Of a stretch of DNA of 63,337 nucleotides, positions 1 to 8,903 are shown in pieces. Location: contig RDOB01000003.1 of the NCBI GenBank assembly GCA_011364965.1, positions 272,939 through 336,275 of the forward strand, given 5' to 3'. Position 1 is the first letter of the stretch, and each line of letters opens with the position of its first letter. Origin of the DNA: Candidatus Heimdallarchaeota archaeon. Its GTDB lineage: Archaea; Asgardarchaeota; Heimdallarchaeia; Hodarchaeales; Hodarchaeaceae. The position numbers and the translations under genes are program-made. The notes under the pieces were generated by a model. That model worked only from the letters and a program-made list of their open reading frames with translations, was not told the DNA's origin and searched no databases.

Positions 1-1329
1 AATACCATTATCTGGGAATATTATTTTACTGATATGAATAATCCTTATGACATGGCTGTTAGAACTATCAGTCTTAATCAAGAAACAAAAAGAGTATTTG
101 TCGCACTGAAGTATCAGAATGGAACAGCTTTGTATTGTCTGAACATAGAAGCCGGCGAAATAATTTGGCGTTTAGACCCTTTAATTACTTATAATGAGTC
201 CAAATACCTAATTTACATAGATCCCATTGTAACTTCCGTTGGTAATACTTTAAATGCTCTCTATATAGGAGGTGAAGGGATTAATGCAGATAATCTCTCT
301 TCTCAGGAGATTCCAGATTGGATTAATACGTTTTCTGACGTTAGCTTCGGTTTTGTTTGTAAGATAGAGATTAACACCGGAAAAATCCTTTGGTTTAACG
401 CTAATTGTTCTAAAGCTGCCTCAAAAATTGAGATTGGACATTTCGCCAGTTCTAATAAATTGGAACTTGCCGCAATAACTCCTGAGGGTATAATTCTTAT
501 TGATGAAGAGACTGGAACAAAATTATGGGACTATAATCTATCAAGACAAGTTTTTTCTTATTTCTCCTATCTGTTTACAGTGGAATCAGACTCTCAGAAT
601 TATTCTGATCTACTTGTCTGTTTTTCCGATACTAATCCACGAGCAATCAAGTTGTCAGGGAACAATGGGACACTTTTATGGCTTTATGATGATTCAGCGC
701 AACCTAACTCATATTATGGCACAAAAGATGCCATTGTAGGTGAGATTTCTGCTGATGGAGTTGTCGATTTAATATTATGTAATGGTAATAAGGTTATGGC
801 GATAGATGGAGCCAATGGTTCTTTATTATGGGATCGTGTTAGCAGTGTATCGGATATAGCATTAGGTGACTTGTATTCAAATGGATCAAAAGTAATTGTG
901 GGAAAATTCGTTGAAAAACTATTTTTTATTGATGGAATGACGGGTACATCTATCAAAAAAATAGTTATAGAGGAAGGCTACATTAGTGGGTATGTATTTC
1001 TTGAAGATTTAAATACTGATGGGAAATTAGAGATCATAGTTTCCTCTTTTGGGAGTGTTATTGCCATTCTGGACGCTTCGGGGCGAATGCATCACTATAT
1101 CAAAGGCAAAGGAGTCCTCACGGATATACTAATAGTGGATGTCTTAGGGTCAGCTGATAAAGAAATTATTGCTGGAACTGTCACTTTAGGGTGGGTTGGA
1201 GTACTGGGACATGGTCTTTCTTCTGGAATAGAGCTTTTTTTCCCATTACTGGTGGGTTGTGGCAGTCTTGGCCTGCTGGGTCTACTTGGCGGGTATTTTT
1301 GGTGGTATAAGCGTAAAAAATTCACTTAA
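1..1329 (+). CDS. beta-propeller (PQQ/FG-GAP-like) membrane-anchored protein, 5' partial
   Basis: The reading frame is open to the left window edge (residues before the first Met at 34 read in frame), so the true start lies upstream and the gene is partial. The protein is built of repeated blades with PQQ/FG-GAP flavour: segments of the type TGKILWF, TGTKLWDY, NGTLLWLY and NGSLLWDR alternate with VVDLILCNGN and DGKLEIIVSSFG strands, typical of outward-facing beta-propellers. It ends in one hydrophobic segment (about 22 residues) followed by a short basic tail WWYKRKKF, a C-terminal membrane anchor with the propeller outside. No enzyme residues are evident. It is probably a cell-surface adhesion or recognition protein. 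The downstream neighbour is a long gap, so no operon partner is visible. The fold call is fairly safe; the function is unknown. Confidence 0.75.
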   Translation, partial: NTIIWEYYFTDMNNPYDMAVRTISLNQETKRVFVALKYQNGTALYCLNIEAGEIIWRLDPLITYNESKYLIYIDPIVTSVGNTLNALYIGGEGINADNLSSQEIPDWINTFSDVSFGFVCKIEINTGKILWFNANCSKAASKIEIGHFASSNKLELAAITPEGIILIDEETGTKLWDYNLSRQVFSYFSYLFTVESDSQNYSDLLVCFSDTNPRAIKLSGNNGTLLWLYDDSAQPNSYYGTKDAIVGEISADGVVDLILCNGNKVMAIDGANGSLLWDRVSSVSDIALGDLYSNGSKVIVGKFVEKLFFIDGMTGTSIKKIVIEEGYISGYVFLEDLNTDGKLEIIVSSFGSVIAILDASGRMHHYIKGKGVLTDILIVDVLGSADKEIIAGTVTLGWVGVLGHGLSSGIELFFPLLVGCGSLGLLGLLGGYFWWYKRKKFT

Positions 1330-1679
1330 GGCACTGGTGATGAAAATGAAAAGAGTCTATATCAGTAAAGGAGATTCTTGACTAGTTTATTCTGTAGAAA
1401 CACCTAATTGTGAATCATTAACATCCACAATAAATTAACATCCATAAAAATTTTAGTGTTGCTAAAACAAAATTACCATTGTAAGAAAGTATTCACCTCT
1501 ATGTTGAGTACTATAAACTCATCATAGAGAATTTTATATATCTCCTTGCAGAGTAGGGATGAAGTATCCCCACATCAGGACAAAGATACGATTACAATTC
1601 TCAACTTGAGTGGATACGCACCTGTATTGAAGAGCACAACCTACAGAGATACTAGATTATGTGTTAGAAGTCTCGAGTG
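1330..1679. other. non-coding stretch downstream of the propeller gene
   Basis: AT-rich, with stops in all frames and no ORF of note. One short frame (about 1549-1677, plus strand) reads protein-like residues before a stop but has no usable start. It may belong to the decayed ORF that follows. Confidence 0.4.
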
Positions 1680-2012
1680 ATGGAAAAATTAAAAAGATAT
1701 ATTGCAGCAGATAGGATTTCCAATAAAGGGATGAAATAAAACGCGGATATAGTACTTTATGTAGCAGATCTCGTAACGTATTCCAAGAATGAAGAGACCT
1801 TTTTCTCATTTGTTGAGGAACTCAAAGGGGAGATTTCAAGGTGGCGATCCGAATTAAGTGTATTATTGATTGTCTCTCCCCTTATTGATCTTGAAACAAC
1901 CAAGGACTTCGAAATAGTTGGAATAATACGGGAAGAGGGGGATATTACGAGTTATACAAAAAAAGTTCCTGTCCTACCTCCATTGGGGATGATAACGCGT
2001 ATAATGCGTTAG
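1680..2012 (+). pseudogene. decayed ORF, possibly from a Rag/Gtr-like small GTPase
   Basis: Read from the ATG at 1680 the frame has one in-frame TAA at 1737-1739 and then runs open to a TAG at 2010-2012. The residues after the stop look like real protein: a beta strand ADIVLYVADLV, a helix FSFVEELKGEISRW, then a strand LSVLLIVSPLIDL. The spacing (strand plus Asp, amphipathic helix, hydrophobic strand ending in IDL) resembles the beta4-alpha3-beta5 part of Rag/Gtr-type Ras-like GTPases, where the last strand carries the HKxD base-recognition motif; here that position reads SPLID, so the key Lys is absent. No P-loop is seen upstream. This is a weak resemblance drawn by eye; it could be a remnant of any alpha/beta protein. 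Confidence 0.3.
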
Positions 2013-2442
2013 TAGAACCATATAAAGAGCGGAGTGACCTTCAAAGAGTGTTCCATCCAACTTTCCGCATCCTATTAAAATTTCTTTACGGATAAACCAA
2101 CCTACTTTATTCCTAATTGTATTAATTAATCTCGTTTACCAACTCACCTAGTCAATCAGAAATTGATGTATTTTATTAGTTTTTCATTAATCAAAACGAC
2201 TTTCCGTGTCAATCCGTTAGGTGTTTTGCTCATTTTTATACAACTTTAATGTCCTTGAATTAATTTTGCGGAATTCAAAGGGAGCTGGTTGGTCTTATGA
2301 GTTTTAAAGGAAAGGAGTAATATCAATTAAATGGGTTTTTTCAATCTGAGGAAATCAATTTGAACGAAATTTAAACTTCGAATGTGATTCTGAAAAGCTT
2401 AAACCATTTATTACAATGGATGTACCCTGAGGAGAGCTACAT
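2013..2442. other. non-coding stretch before the HAAS/zinc-ribbon gene
   Basis: AT-rich spacer of about 430 bases with frequent stops on both strands. It ends in a purine-rich Shine-Dalgarno (TGAGGAG, about 2428-2434) that serves the TTG start at 2443. Nothing else was recognised. Confidence 0.4.
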
Positions 2443-3546
2443 TTGAAAAATCAACCCGAATATGCGCAGTACTTCACCGCGACTGCGGTAGAGAGATTAC
2501 AATCTTACATCGAATCCTTAACACTCGAATGTAAGAAGTTTAATATAGCTCAGACGATTCAAGCCCAGATAATTTATGATTTTTCTAATTATCTTGTAAA
2601 TATCGGATCAGATTATCGGGATCCTCTAACAGAAGCGAATCTTGGTGCTGTTTTAAAGGATATAGGAGAACCACTTGAAGTCTTATATTCTCACAATTTA
2701 TTGATAAAATGCCACAACTGCTCTGTTTTTAATTCACTATTCGAGTCAAAATGCATCAATTGCGATACTGCAACTACAGAATCCCAACCTCTGGATATTA
2801 TAACAATATTCCTCAATGGAACACCATTAAAAGGTATATATTATACAATTCTTTCCAATAAGCTACTTCAGCTCGTCACAGCTGTCTTATTATCACTAAT
2901 TTTTGTTGCAGGTATGGTTGAAGCTTCTTTCTGGACAGGATTCTTATTTGGGGGATATTTTCTCTTATTAAGTATGAGACACCCCGATAACCGGACAAAG
3001 CTTGACTCAATTTGGGGATTTTTTCGTTTACAACTTCTTAAAGCTTTTGTTCTCCTCATTTTCTCTCTTTCGCTCTTCACTGACATTTTGATTCCGGAAT
3101 ATCCACGAATAAAGTTCTTTGACAGTCCTCTTCTGTTCCTTGGATTACTATTAATGTTTACTCTTTCTTTTTGGATTTTTCTTCCTGAACAATTCAATTC
3201 ACAGTACTTTTGTTTCCTCTATAAACAGCAACAATTGAGTTCCACGTTTGACAGACATCTTTATCTTGAAGTTGGATTTTTCATTGTGATTTGTGTTATA
3301 TACCTCCTTTCAGGGATAATTAAATCTTTTCTACCTAATTTCCTCGCTAATCTAGAGGTTCTTCAACCGACTTCTTTCATTGTCGCTTTATCAAGTCTCC
3401 TTTTCATAGATAGCATGGTTCACTTTATACTTCTTCGCACTTATATTTTCAAACAAAGAGATACCTCAAAAATAGCTTTGGTATTAAAGAGGCGAATTAA
3501 TTTTTCAACGAAAAAAAATACAAAATTCTTTAAAAGAGGAATTTGA
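2443..3546 (+). CDS. HAAS-like / zinc-ribbon polytopic membrane protein
   Basis: TTG start chosen because a GAGGAG ribosome site sits about 9 bases upstream. The first 85 residues resemble the HAAS (DUF1700-like) helical signalling domain: a helix-rich region ending in DPLTEANLGAVLKDIGEPLEVL, the usual (E)ELG-P-EE-style turn. A four-Cys zinc ribbon follows (C90, C93, C104, C107), then about six to seven hydrophobic helices (residues 135-350) and a basic C-terminus. HAAS domains often pair with PadR-like regulators and membrane proteins; no PadR gene lies next to it here. The frame stays open for another 58 codons after the stop (see findings). The topology is clear, the family call moderate and the function unknown. 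Confidence 0.6.
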   Translation: MKNQPEYAQYFTATAVERLQSYIESLTLECKKFNIAQTIQAQIIYDFSNYLVNIGSDYRDPLTEANLGAVLKDIGEPLEVLYSHNLLIKCHNCSVFNSLFESKCINCDTATTESQPLDIITIFLNGTPLKGIYYTILSNKLLQLVTAVLLSLIFVAGMVEASFWTGFLFGGYFLLLSMRHPDNRTKLDSIWGFFRLQLLKAFVLLIFSLSLFTDILIPEYPRIKFFDSPLLFLGLLLMFTLSFWIFLPEQFNSQYFCFLYKQQQLSSTFDRHLYLEVGFFIVICVIYLLSGIIKSFLPNFLANLEVLQPTSFIVALSSLLFIDSMVHFILLRTYIFKQRDTSKIALVLKRRINFSTKKNTKFFKRGI

Positions 3547-3828
3547 TAAAAATTTCAAGAAATAGTAACATTTTTTTCCTTTTCCTCAAACTCATTAGAA
3601 ACCAATTTTAATGTTGAATTCGCTCTCAGTTTTCCGATTTCTCTTCCAGTGCTAGTAATTGATGCCTCTCTTGACCCTATTGGAAGAAAACTTATCTCTC
3701 ATTTGAAAAAAATCCTTTCATAAATCAAGCGGTAATATATCATTTTGCTTCGTGATGAGCTTTTAGCATTACTAGTGAACAACTATCCAGTAATAAAGAC
3801 TGGAATAAGTCCTAATATACCCCCTGAA
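3547..3828. other. convergent intergenic region
   Basis: Spacer between two convergent genes. The plus-strand frame continuing from the upstream gene is open to 3723 with protein-like residues, but it has no start of its own. No other feature was recognised. Confidence 0.35.
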
Positions 3829-3857
3829 GATAAAAAAAAGGGAAAAAAGGTTCCCTT
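3829..3857 (-). terminator. hairpin plus T-tract terminator for the MFS gene
   Basis: Read on the minus strand, AAGGGAA and TTCCCTT form a 7-bp stem around a 6-base loop, followed directly by a run of T. It begins right at the stop codon of the transporter gene, as an intrinsic-type terminator would. Archaeal termination mostly needs only the T-tract, so the hairpin may be incidental. Confidence 0.5.
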
Positions 3858-5223
3858 ATTGTTCCAACTTCTTTTTAGAAGCTGCTAGCACTTCATCTTC
3901 AGGATATCTGCTGAAGATAACAACCCCTAAGATAAGTAGCAAAGCAGAGAAGGGACCAATCATTAAAAGCCCTAATACTCCGTTGAAAGGTTCTGTTACA
4001 TTGTATGTCGCTCCTAGATTCCCGAGAATAAAACCCATTAATTGAACAGCGATTCCTCCTGCAAATCGGGTGAGTAATCCTTGTGAGGCAAAATGCATGG
4101 CCTCCCTTCGATTCCCTGTCACCATTTCATCGTAATCAGTAATATCAGAAATAATTGAATCAGGGAGTATCAATAGTGGAGCTGCTGGGATTCCTAGTAG
4201 CAATACAATTAGAACTACTTGAATAAACTCAAAACCGGGAATCAAACCCACAGTAAGTAATCCAGAAGTAATTACCGCCGCAATAATCATGGAATATATC
4301 GTAGCTTTCTTTTTACCAATCTTGTTAATCCAATTCATAGCTGGTACTACAGCAACAATTCCAGTTATTACGAATAGGGCAGGGATATATGAGGAAATTC
4401 CATTTTCTGTATCCCCTTTAAATACAACATGAAGACCAAAGTCTGGTAAAGCCCCTATTAGCATTGATTGAAACATGGTGGCAAAAATTGTAAATCCAAG
4501 GTAAGGTATAAAAGGTTTATTCTTGAACGTGACTTTTAATGCCTCAATAATTCCAAAAGTAGGTAATTCGATTTTTTGTTCGGGTTCCTTGACTCTGAAG
4601 GCCGCAATGTAGAAGAATATTATAAAGAGGGTTGCCAGGATAATTGATATCATCTGAGCTTTATTTGCTACTAATGCGCCTATTATTGCTCCTAAAATGT
4701 ATCCCACAAGATAAAAAGCAGTTCTATAAGTAGAAATACTTGTACGTTCTTCAGGTGTAGGACAAATTTCTGGTATCATGGCAAGATAAACGCAAACTGT
4801 AGCTGCGTAAGCTCCATTATATATTCCTGCAAAAATTGTTAACCAGATTATTGGAAAATATAAATCAGTTGCAGGGGAAGGAACAAAGAAGACTGCGACA
4901 AAACTTAAAGCAATTATTGGTGTTCCCAAGATTAACCATGGTTTTCGTCTACCAAATCGCGAAGAACTGAATTTATCGGACAACCAACCAGCAACAGGGT
5001 TCATAATTGCCTGGATCCACCACCCAATCGCCAGAGCAGTTCCTAGTAAAGTCAAAATGATAGCTTGGGTTTCTGTAGTAAGCAAATCCTGATAAACGAC
5101 GTTTTTATAAAAGTAGAACGTGAAAACAGTAAAAACTGCACCAACTAATGAATTGCCGAAAGTTGCAAGAGAATATGCTATTTTATGACCGCGCGTTGCG
5201 GAAAATATTTGATTTTGAGCCAT
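3856..5223 (-). CDS. MFS transporter, GPH (MelB-like) sugar:cation symporter family
   Basis: The protein has 455 residues and about 12 membrane helices. It carries family hallmarks: an N-terminal helix pair ending in the cytoplasmic loop DKFSSSRFGRRKPWLILG, the classic loop 2-3 motif of glycoside-pentoside-hexuronide symporters, and LPDSIISDITDYDEMVTGNRREA in the second half, the matching conserved loop. It probably imports a sugar or glycoside with H+ or Na+. The frame extends further upstream, but the ATG at 5223 is preferred: it has a GGAG site about 8 bases upstream, starts the natural cytoplasmic N-terminus (MAQNQIF), and avoids overlap with the upstream thioredoxin-VKOR gene 95 bases away. 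A sugar isomerase and a glucosidase further along the window fit saccharide use, but the link is inference. Confidence 0.85.
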   Translation of the reverse strand: MAQNQIFSATRGHKIAYSLATFGNSLVGAVFTVFTFYFYKNVVYQDLLTTETQAIILTLLGTALAIGWWIQAIMNPVAGWLSDKFSSSRFGRRKPWLILGTPIIALSFVAVFFVPSPATDLYFPIIWLTIFAGIYNGAYAATVCVYLAMIPEICPTPEERTSISTYRTAFYLVGYILGAIIGALVANKAQMISIILATLFIIFFYIAAFRVKEPEQKIELPTFGIIEALKVTFKNKPFIPYLGFTIFATMFQSMLIGALPDFGLHVVFKGDTENGISSYIPALFVITGIVAVVPAMNWINKIGKKKATIYSMIIAAVITSGLLTVGLIPGFEFIQVVLIVLLLGIPAAPLLILPDSIISDITDYDEMVTGNRREAMHFASQGLLTRFAGGIAVQLMGFILGNLGATYNVTEPFNGVLGLLMIGPFSALLLILGVVIFSRYPEDEVLAASKKKLEQ

Positions 5224-5318
5224 TTTACTAACTCCATCGAAGATGAGGACAAAAGAAACATAGTATGAGTTCATAAGATTTTTGAATGTATTAAGGAGTA
5301 TTATTCCATTAAAATTCT

Positions 5319-6365
5319 TTATTTCATAATAAGTGGATGCCAAGTGATAATAAGAGTCGTATTTGCCACAATTACGAGTTGAGATAACGTACAGAGTAAG
5401 CAAATAAACTCAATTACAAAAATTTCTAAATATAGTAAATAAAATAATGATAAAACGCCAAAAAAGCTTATAAATACGAGTATATTATATAAATTTTTTA
5501 GTATCCGTTCATTAATTGTGAGAAACCGTTCTGAAGGAAGATTAATTTTAAAAGGGACTGGTAAAAAGGCGATTAGTGATACTAGAAAGATTATGGTAAA
5601 CATCAATCCTAATCCTAACAATGCAAAGGGAATATTTATACCTAAAATCATAATATGATCATAACGCCTGAAGAGGAGGGATTTTACGATATTGGTGGTA
5701 GCACATCCACATCCTCCTTGTATATGATCCAATAATTGGTATGTCAGAGCGATAATTGAAAGAAAAGATAATGCTATTATAACCAAATAACGGGACTTAG
5801 AAATACGTACCAATAGTCTTTCTGATGTAAATTTCGAACGATATGTATATGCTCCTAATCCAGAAACGCCAAACAATATAAGATTAAACGTACCCGCTAT
5901 TAGTAATAGATCTAATTTTAGAATTTCAACCCCTGGTGATGAATTTCCTGGATCAGTTGGAACATAACCTATATCAGTTAGAATTGTGTTAAAGGTTGAT
6001 TCAATCATATCTAAATGGACAGCATCCAAAACCTCTACCTGCTCTCCCCAAGAGAATATTACCCAAGGTAGATTCCCATAGTCATTTACATTGATTTCTA
6101 ATCCAGTAATCACATTCCAGTAGACCTCAGGTTGTGTTGCAGCGTCTATTACTGTAAAATCGATTGTTTCATTATCCCGATATCTTTCATAAAAAGGTTG
6201 TATTTCTAATTCGTAAGTGGTTGCACAGATGGAACATTCAGAATATTTTATAATTATACAGTCAACAAGCGGAGAAGAATCCCCTAAAATAGATATTGGG
6301 GTTACTTGATTAAATATTATACTGCAAAAGAGAAAAAATATTAGTAAATTCCTATTTCGATTCAT
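5319..6365 (-). CDS. thioredoxin-VKOR fusion, disulfide-bond-forming membrane protein
   Basis: The N-terminus is a hydrophobic signal or anchor (residues 7-27). A thioredoxin-like domain follows (about 33-135) with an active-site pair C44-S-I-C47 and a cis-Pro-like NLPWVIF (P100). After a linker come about five membrane helices with the VKOR pattern: a paired Cys in GGCGCATTN (C219, C221), the strand-helix segment ILGINIPFALLG, and the quinone-reducing motif C322-L-L-C325. Family knowledge: VKOR/DsbB-type proteins pass electrons from a thioredoxin-like partner to quinone and so oxidise secreted proteins. In the usual bacterial fusion the thioredoxin domain is C-terminal to VKOR; here it is N-terminal. 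The pair of Cys in the VKOR loop is spaced by one residue, closer than usual. It sits 18 bases from the MRP ATPase gene. Confidence 0.8.
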   Translation of the reverse strand: MNRNRNLLIFFLFCSIIFNQVTPISILGDSSPLVDCIIIKYSECSICATTYELEIQPFYERYRDNETIDFTVIDAATQPEVYWNVITGLEINVNDYGNLPWVIFSWGEQVEVLDAVHLDMIESTFNTILTDIGYVPTDPGNSSPGVEILKLDLLLIAGTFNLILFGVSGLGAYTYRSKFTSERLLVRISKSRYLVIIALSFLSIIALTYQLLDHIQGGCGCATTNIVKSLLFRRYDHIMILGINIPFALLGLGLMFTIIFLVSLIAFLPVPFKINLPSERFLTINERILKNLYNILVFISFFGVLSLFYLLYLEIFVIEFICLLCTLSQLVIVANTTLIITWHPLIMK

Positions 6366-6383
6366 TAATGTCCCATTGGGTGA

Positions 6384-7175
6384 TTAATTTAGCTTTTCTA
6401 AAAGCTTTTCAATAATTGGTGTGAAGTATTCAAAGTGCTCAGAGAGCCCAGTATCTTCTTTTTCTCTTATAGAAGGATCTAAAGGAATTTGACCAATTAA
6501 TTCAGTATTAAATTCAGTAGCCATCTTAATACCGCCTCCTTGCCCAAAAATATGATGAACTGATTGGCAATTTGGGCAAATAAAACTTGACATATTTTCA
6601 ATTATTCCTAGAACAGGACGATCCATTTTACGGGACATCACAAGAGACTTTCCTGTATCTAATAAACTTACTTCTTGAGGTGTAGTTACAATTACAACCC
6701 CAGACATATCAGGTATCATTTGCATGATAGAAATTGCCTCATCTCCAGTTCCTGGAGGCATATCGAAGATTAAGACTTCTAAATTACCCCAAATAAAATC
6801 AGTAAGGAATTGTCGTAGAGCTTTGATCTTTAAAGGCCCTCTCCAGACAACTGGCGTTGATTTACTTTCTAGAAAAAAGGCCATCGATACTACTTTGAGC
6901 CCTTTGGGACCTTCTACGGGTAAAAAGCTTGTCTCACTGACAGGTTCTACTCGCTTTCCGTCAATTCCTAAAATTTTTGGAATGTTCGGTCCAGAAAAAT
7001 CCAAATCTGCTATTCCGACCTTTCCAGGAAATTTTTGGGTAAAAGCGAGCGCCAAGTTAGCTGCTACTGTACTCTTACCTACTCCTCCTTTTCCGGAGAG
7101 AACAACAATTTTATATTTAATATGCTTCATTACTGAGGCAATTTCATCGTTTTGTACCTGAAGCTTTGCTTCCAT
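6384..7175 (-). CDS. MRP/NBP35-family Fe-S cluster carrier ATPase
   Basis: Deviant Walker A GKGGVGKS (residues 28-35, signature Lys of the MinD/ArsA/NBP35 class), switch region DLDFSGPNIPKILGI, Walker B-like LIFDMPPGTGDE, and the C-terminal CPNC pair that holds a bridging [4Fe-4S] cluster. The protein is 263 residues, normal for the archaeal family. It probably carries and delivers Fe-S clusters in the cytoplasm. The ATG at 7175 was chosen over the upstream TTG at 7217 because GAAGGA lies about 8 bases before it. It may be co-transcribed with the thioredoxin-VKOR gene. No SUF or ISC genes are nearby. Confidence 0.9.
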   Translation of the reverse strand: MEAKLQVQNDEIASVMKHIKYKIVVLSGKGGVGKSTVAANLALAFTQKFPGKVGIADLDFSGPNIPKILGIDGKRVEPVSETSFLPVEGPKGLKVVSMAFFLESKSTPVVWRGPLKIKALRQFLTDFIWGNLEVLIFDMPPGTGDEAISIMQMIPDMSGVVIVTTPQEVSLLDTGKSLVMSRKMDRPVLGIIENMSSFICPNCQSVHHIFGQGGGIKMATEFNTELIGQIPLDPSIREKEDTGLSEHFEYFTPIIEKLLEKLN

Positions 7176-7400
7176 GGGTAATTCCTTCAATTTTAAATGA
7201 AAAAGTCCTTTAAACAAATAGATTATTCAAGTGAACACTCTGTTTATTGCATTTGTTTGTGGTTAGTAAAGAACTGGTTTTATTAAAGTAAATTCCCTTC
7301 TTTCTGTAAAAAGAGATATAAAGAATTAAATAACTTAAAAAACATTAAATTCATGAATCTATAAAAAGTTTCCTGTTAAATGACCTGCGAGGCTCTCTTA

Positions 7401-8186
7401 ATGAACACAACATTATATTCATTAGCCCAGAAAACATTAAAATTAGTAGAGGATACATTCAAAGACATAGAAATGGAGATTAGTGACTTAACATTAGGCC
7501 TTTTTTATTCAGGATTAAAGACCAAAGCAAATGTAATGGGGATCGGTTATACATTATTGGACGAACCTATTAGTAAAAAGAAATTAGTTATTTCATTGAA
7601 GAACGATTTACTTTCACAAAAGACTCTCAAAGAGTTAGCACATTTCTCGGAAGTAGATTTAGGTATTTTTAGAACTATAAAGCTTATTGCAATAAACGCG
7701 CTTTCACAATCGATTTTAGATCTTTCAAATGCAGGTCGTAAAGATATTCTTGAGTACTGTGATTTCCAGAAAGACGAAAAAGTTGGAATGGTGGGAAATA
7801 TCCATCCTATTTCTAAAACGTTAAGGGAAATAGTAGATGAAATTTACATCCTAGATAAATTTGACCCTCCTAAGTCAGAAACTCACGTTTATTCACTTGA
7901 AAAGCTTTCAGATTTGCCAAAAGTTGATCATTTATTCATTTCTGGTTCTGCTTTAGTTTTTGATGACTTCGATGAGATTTTAACACAATTAAAAGGGATC
8001 TCGGGTGAAAGAGTTTTAGTGGGACCTTCAGCTCAAATTCTTCCTGAGATTGCCTTTGAATTAGGATTTTCTCTTATTGGGAGTTCAAGAGTTATTTATC
8101 CAGATCATATAACGCACGTAATAAAACAGGGTGGAACTTATAAAAATTTCAAGAAATTTACACAAAAGTATACCTTTATGAATTAA
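7401..8186 (+). CDS. DUF4213/DUF364 (putative heavy-metal chelation) protein
   Basis: About 261 residues. The C-terminal half has the alpha/beta pattern of the DUF364 family: KVGMVGNIHPI (strand and Gly loop), VDHLFISGSALVFDDFDEIL, then VLVGPSAQILPEIAFELG and the end block with VIKQGGTYKNF. The family is structurally described as an enolase-N-terminal-like plus Rossmann-like protein and is loosely linked to metal or molybdenum metabolism; the true function is not established. The ATG at 7401 is preferred because GCGAGG precedes it by about 9 bases; an in-frame ATG at 7380 has no ribosome site. It is divergent from the MRP gene and its last four bases overlap the convergent neighbour. Confidence 0.75.
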   Translation: MNTTLYSLAQKTLKLVEDTFKDIEMEISDLTLGLFYSGLKTKANVMGIGYTLLDEPISKKKLVISLKNDLLSQKTLKELAHFSEVDLGIFRTIKLIAINALSQSILDLSNAGRKDILEYCDFQKDEKVGMVGNIHPISKTLREIVDEIYILDKFDPPKSETHVYSLEKLSDLPKVDHLFISGSALVFDDFDEILTQLKGISGERVLVGPSAQILPEIAFELGFSLIGSSRVIYPDHITHVIKQGGTYKNFKKFTQKYTFMN

Positions 8187-8644
8187 TGAAGATTATAAAG
8201 CTGTTCTTGCAACTCCATAATTTGTTTCTGTAATTCTTTAATTATCTCATCATAGGGTTTCAATAAACATAAATCTATATTTTCTATTTCTTCGGCATTT
8301 TTCCAATCTAGGTCAGGTTTGACTAAATTTGAAAAACCCCGAGGAATTACAGCAAGTCCATCTCTTATTAATTCATAAATAATTTGTAATATTATCTTTT
8401 TTTCTTCTAAGGTCTGTATACCTAAAACTTTCATAATGTATCTTAAATTTGGGGTAGATGTCTCTTTGAATGAAAGTAGTAATAATGCACGATCTGCCAA
8501 CCTCTCCATTTCAAAATTACGATCTTCAGAACCTAATATTTTCTTATCCCTAGCATTCTCTTGAAAATTCTCTTTATATAGAGTTTTCGGTTCTTCAATT
8601 TCTTTAAATTTTTTATTTCCTCTAGGTAAAGGATCATTTAACAT
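8183..8644 (-). CDS. small winged-helix-like protein, paralog A of a local three-copy family
   Basis: 153 residues; unknown family. A variable charged N-terminus (1-45) is followed by a conserved core: RLADRALLLLSFKE (helix), TPNLRYIMKVLGIQ, then an amphipathic helix into LIRDGLAVIPRGF, which looks like helix-helix-recognition helix-wing of a winged helix. The C-terminal block ENIDLCLLKPYDEIIKEL runs into a short coiled coil (KQIMELQEQL). The same core recurs at 9182 and 10418 on the opposite strand. It may be a DNA-binding or adaptor protein that oligomerises by its coil. It overlaps the convergent DUF364 gene by four bases. Confidence 0.6.
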   Translation of the reverse strand: MLNDPLPRGNKKFKEIEEPKTLYKENFQENARDKKILGSEDRNFEMERLADRALLLLSFKETSTPNLRYIMKVLGIQTLEEKKIILQIIYELIRDGLAVIPRGFSNLVKPDLDWKNAEEIENIDLCLLKPYDEIIKELQKQIMELQEQLYNLH

Positions 8645-8903
8645 TCTGGTTAAACCTCTTTATGTTAATTCGGATATTATGTTAACCTTCAGGATCCATC
8701 TTTCACTTGAAGTAACTCAACATCTCAAAATCAATAAAGCTATTACTTATCTCTAAATGACAAAATTTCCCAAAAATTGTCAACTTCGAATATCCTTCTA
8801 ATATATGGGTGGGTGTTACTGATGTTTTTCTCAAGACGAAACCTATGATGCAATGTAAGATTGGTGCTTTAGGTTATTCGATGTTAAATTAAGATGACGT
8901 ATT

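Noticed and set aside
3856..5403. Longer start of the MFS gene at 5403
   Set aside because: It would add 60 residues that overlap the thioredoxin-VKOR gene and lack a ribosome site; ATG at 5223 has GGAG.
6724..7161. Opposite-strand ORF inside the MRP ATPase gene
   Set aside because: A shadow of the real gene, without ribosome site or family features; the minus-strand gene carries clear motifs.
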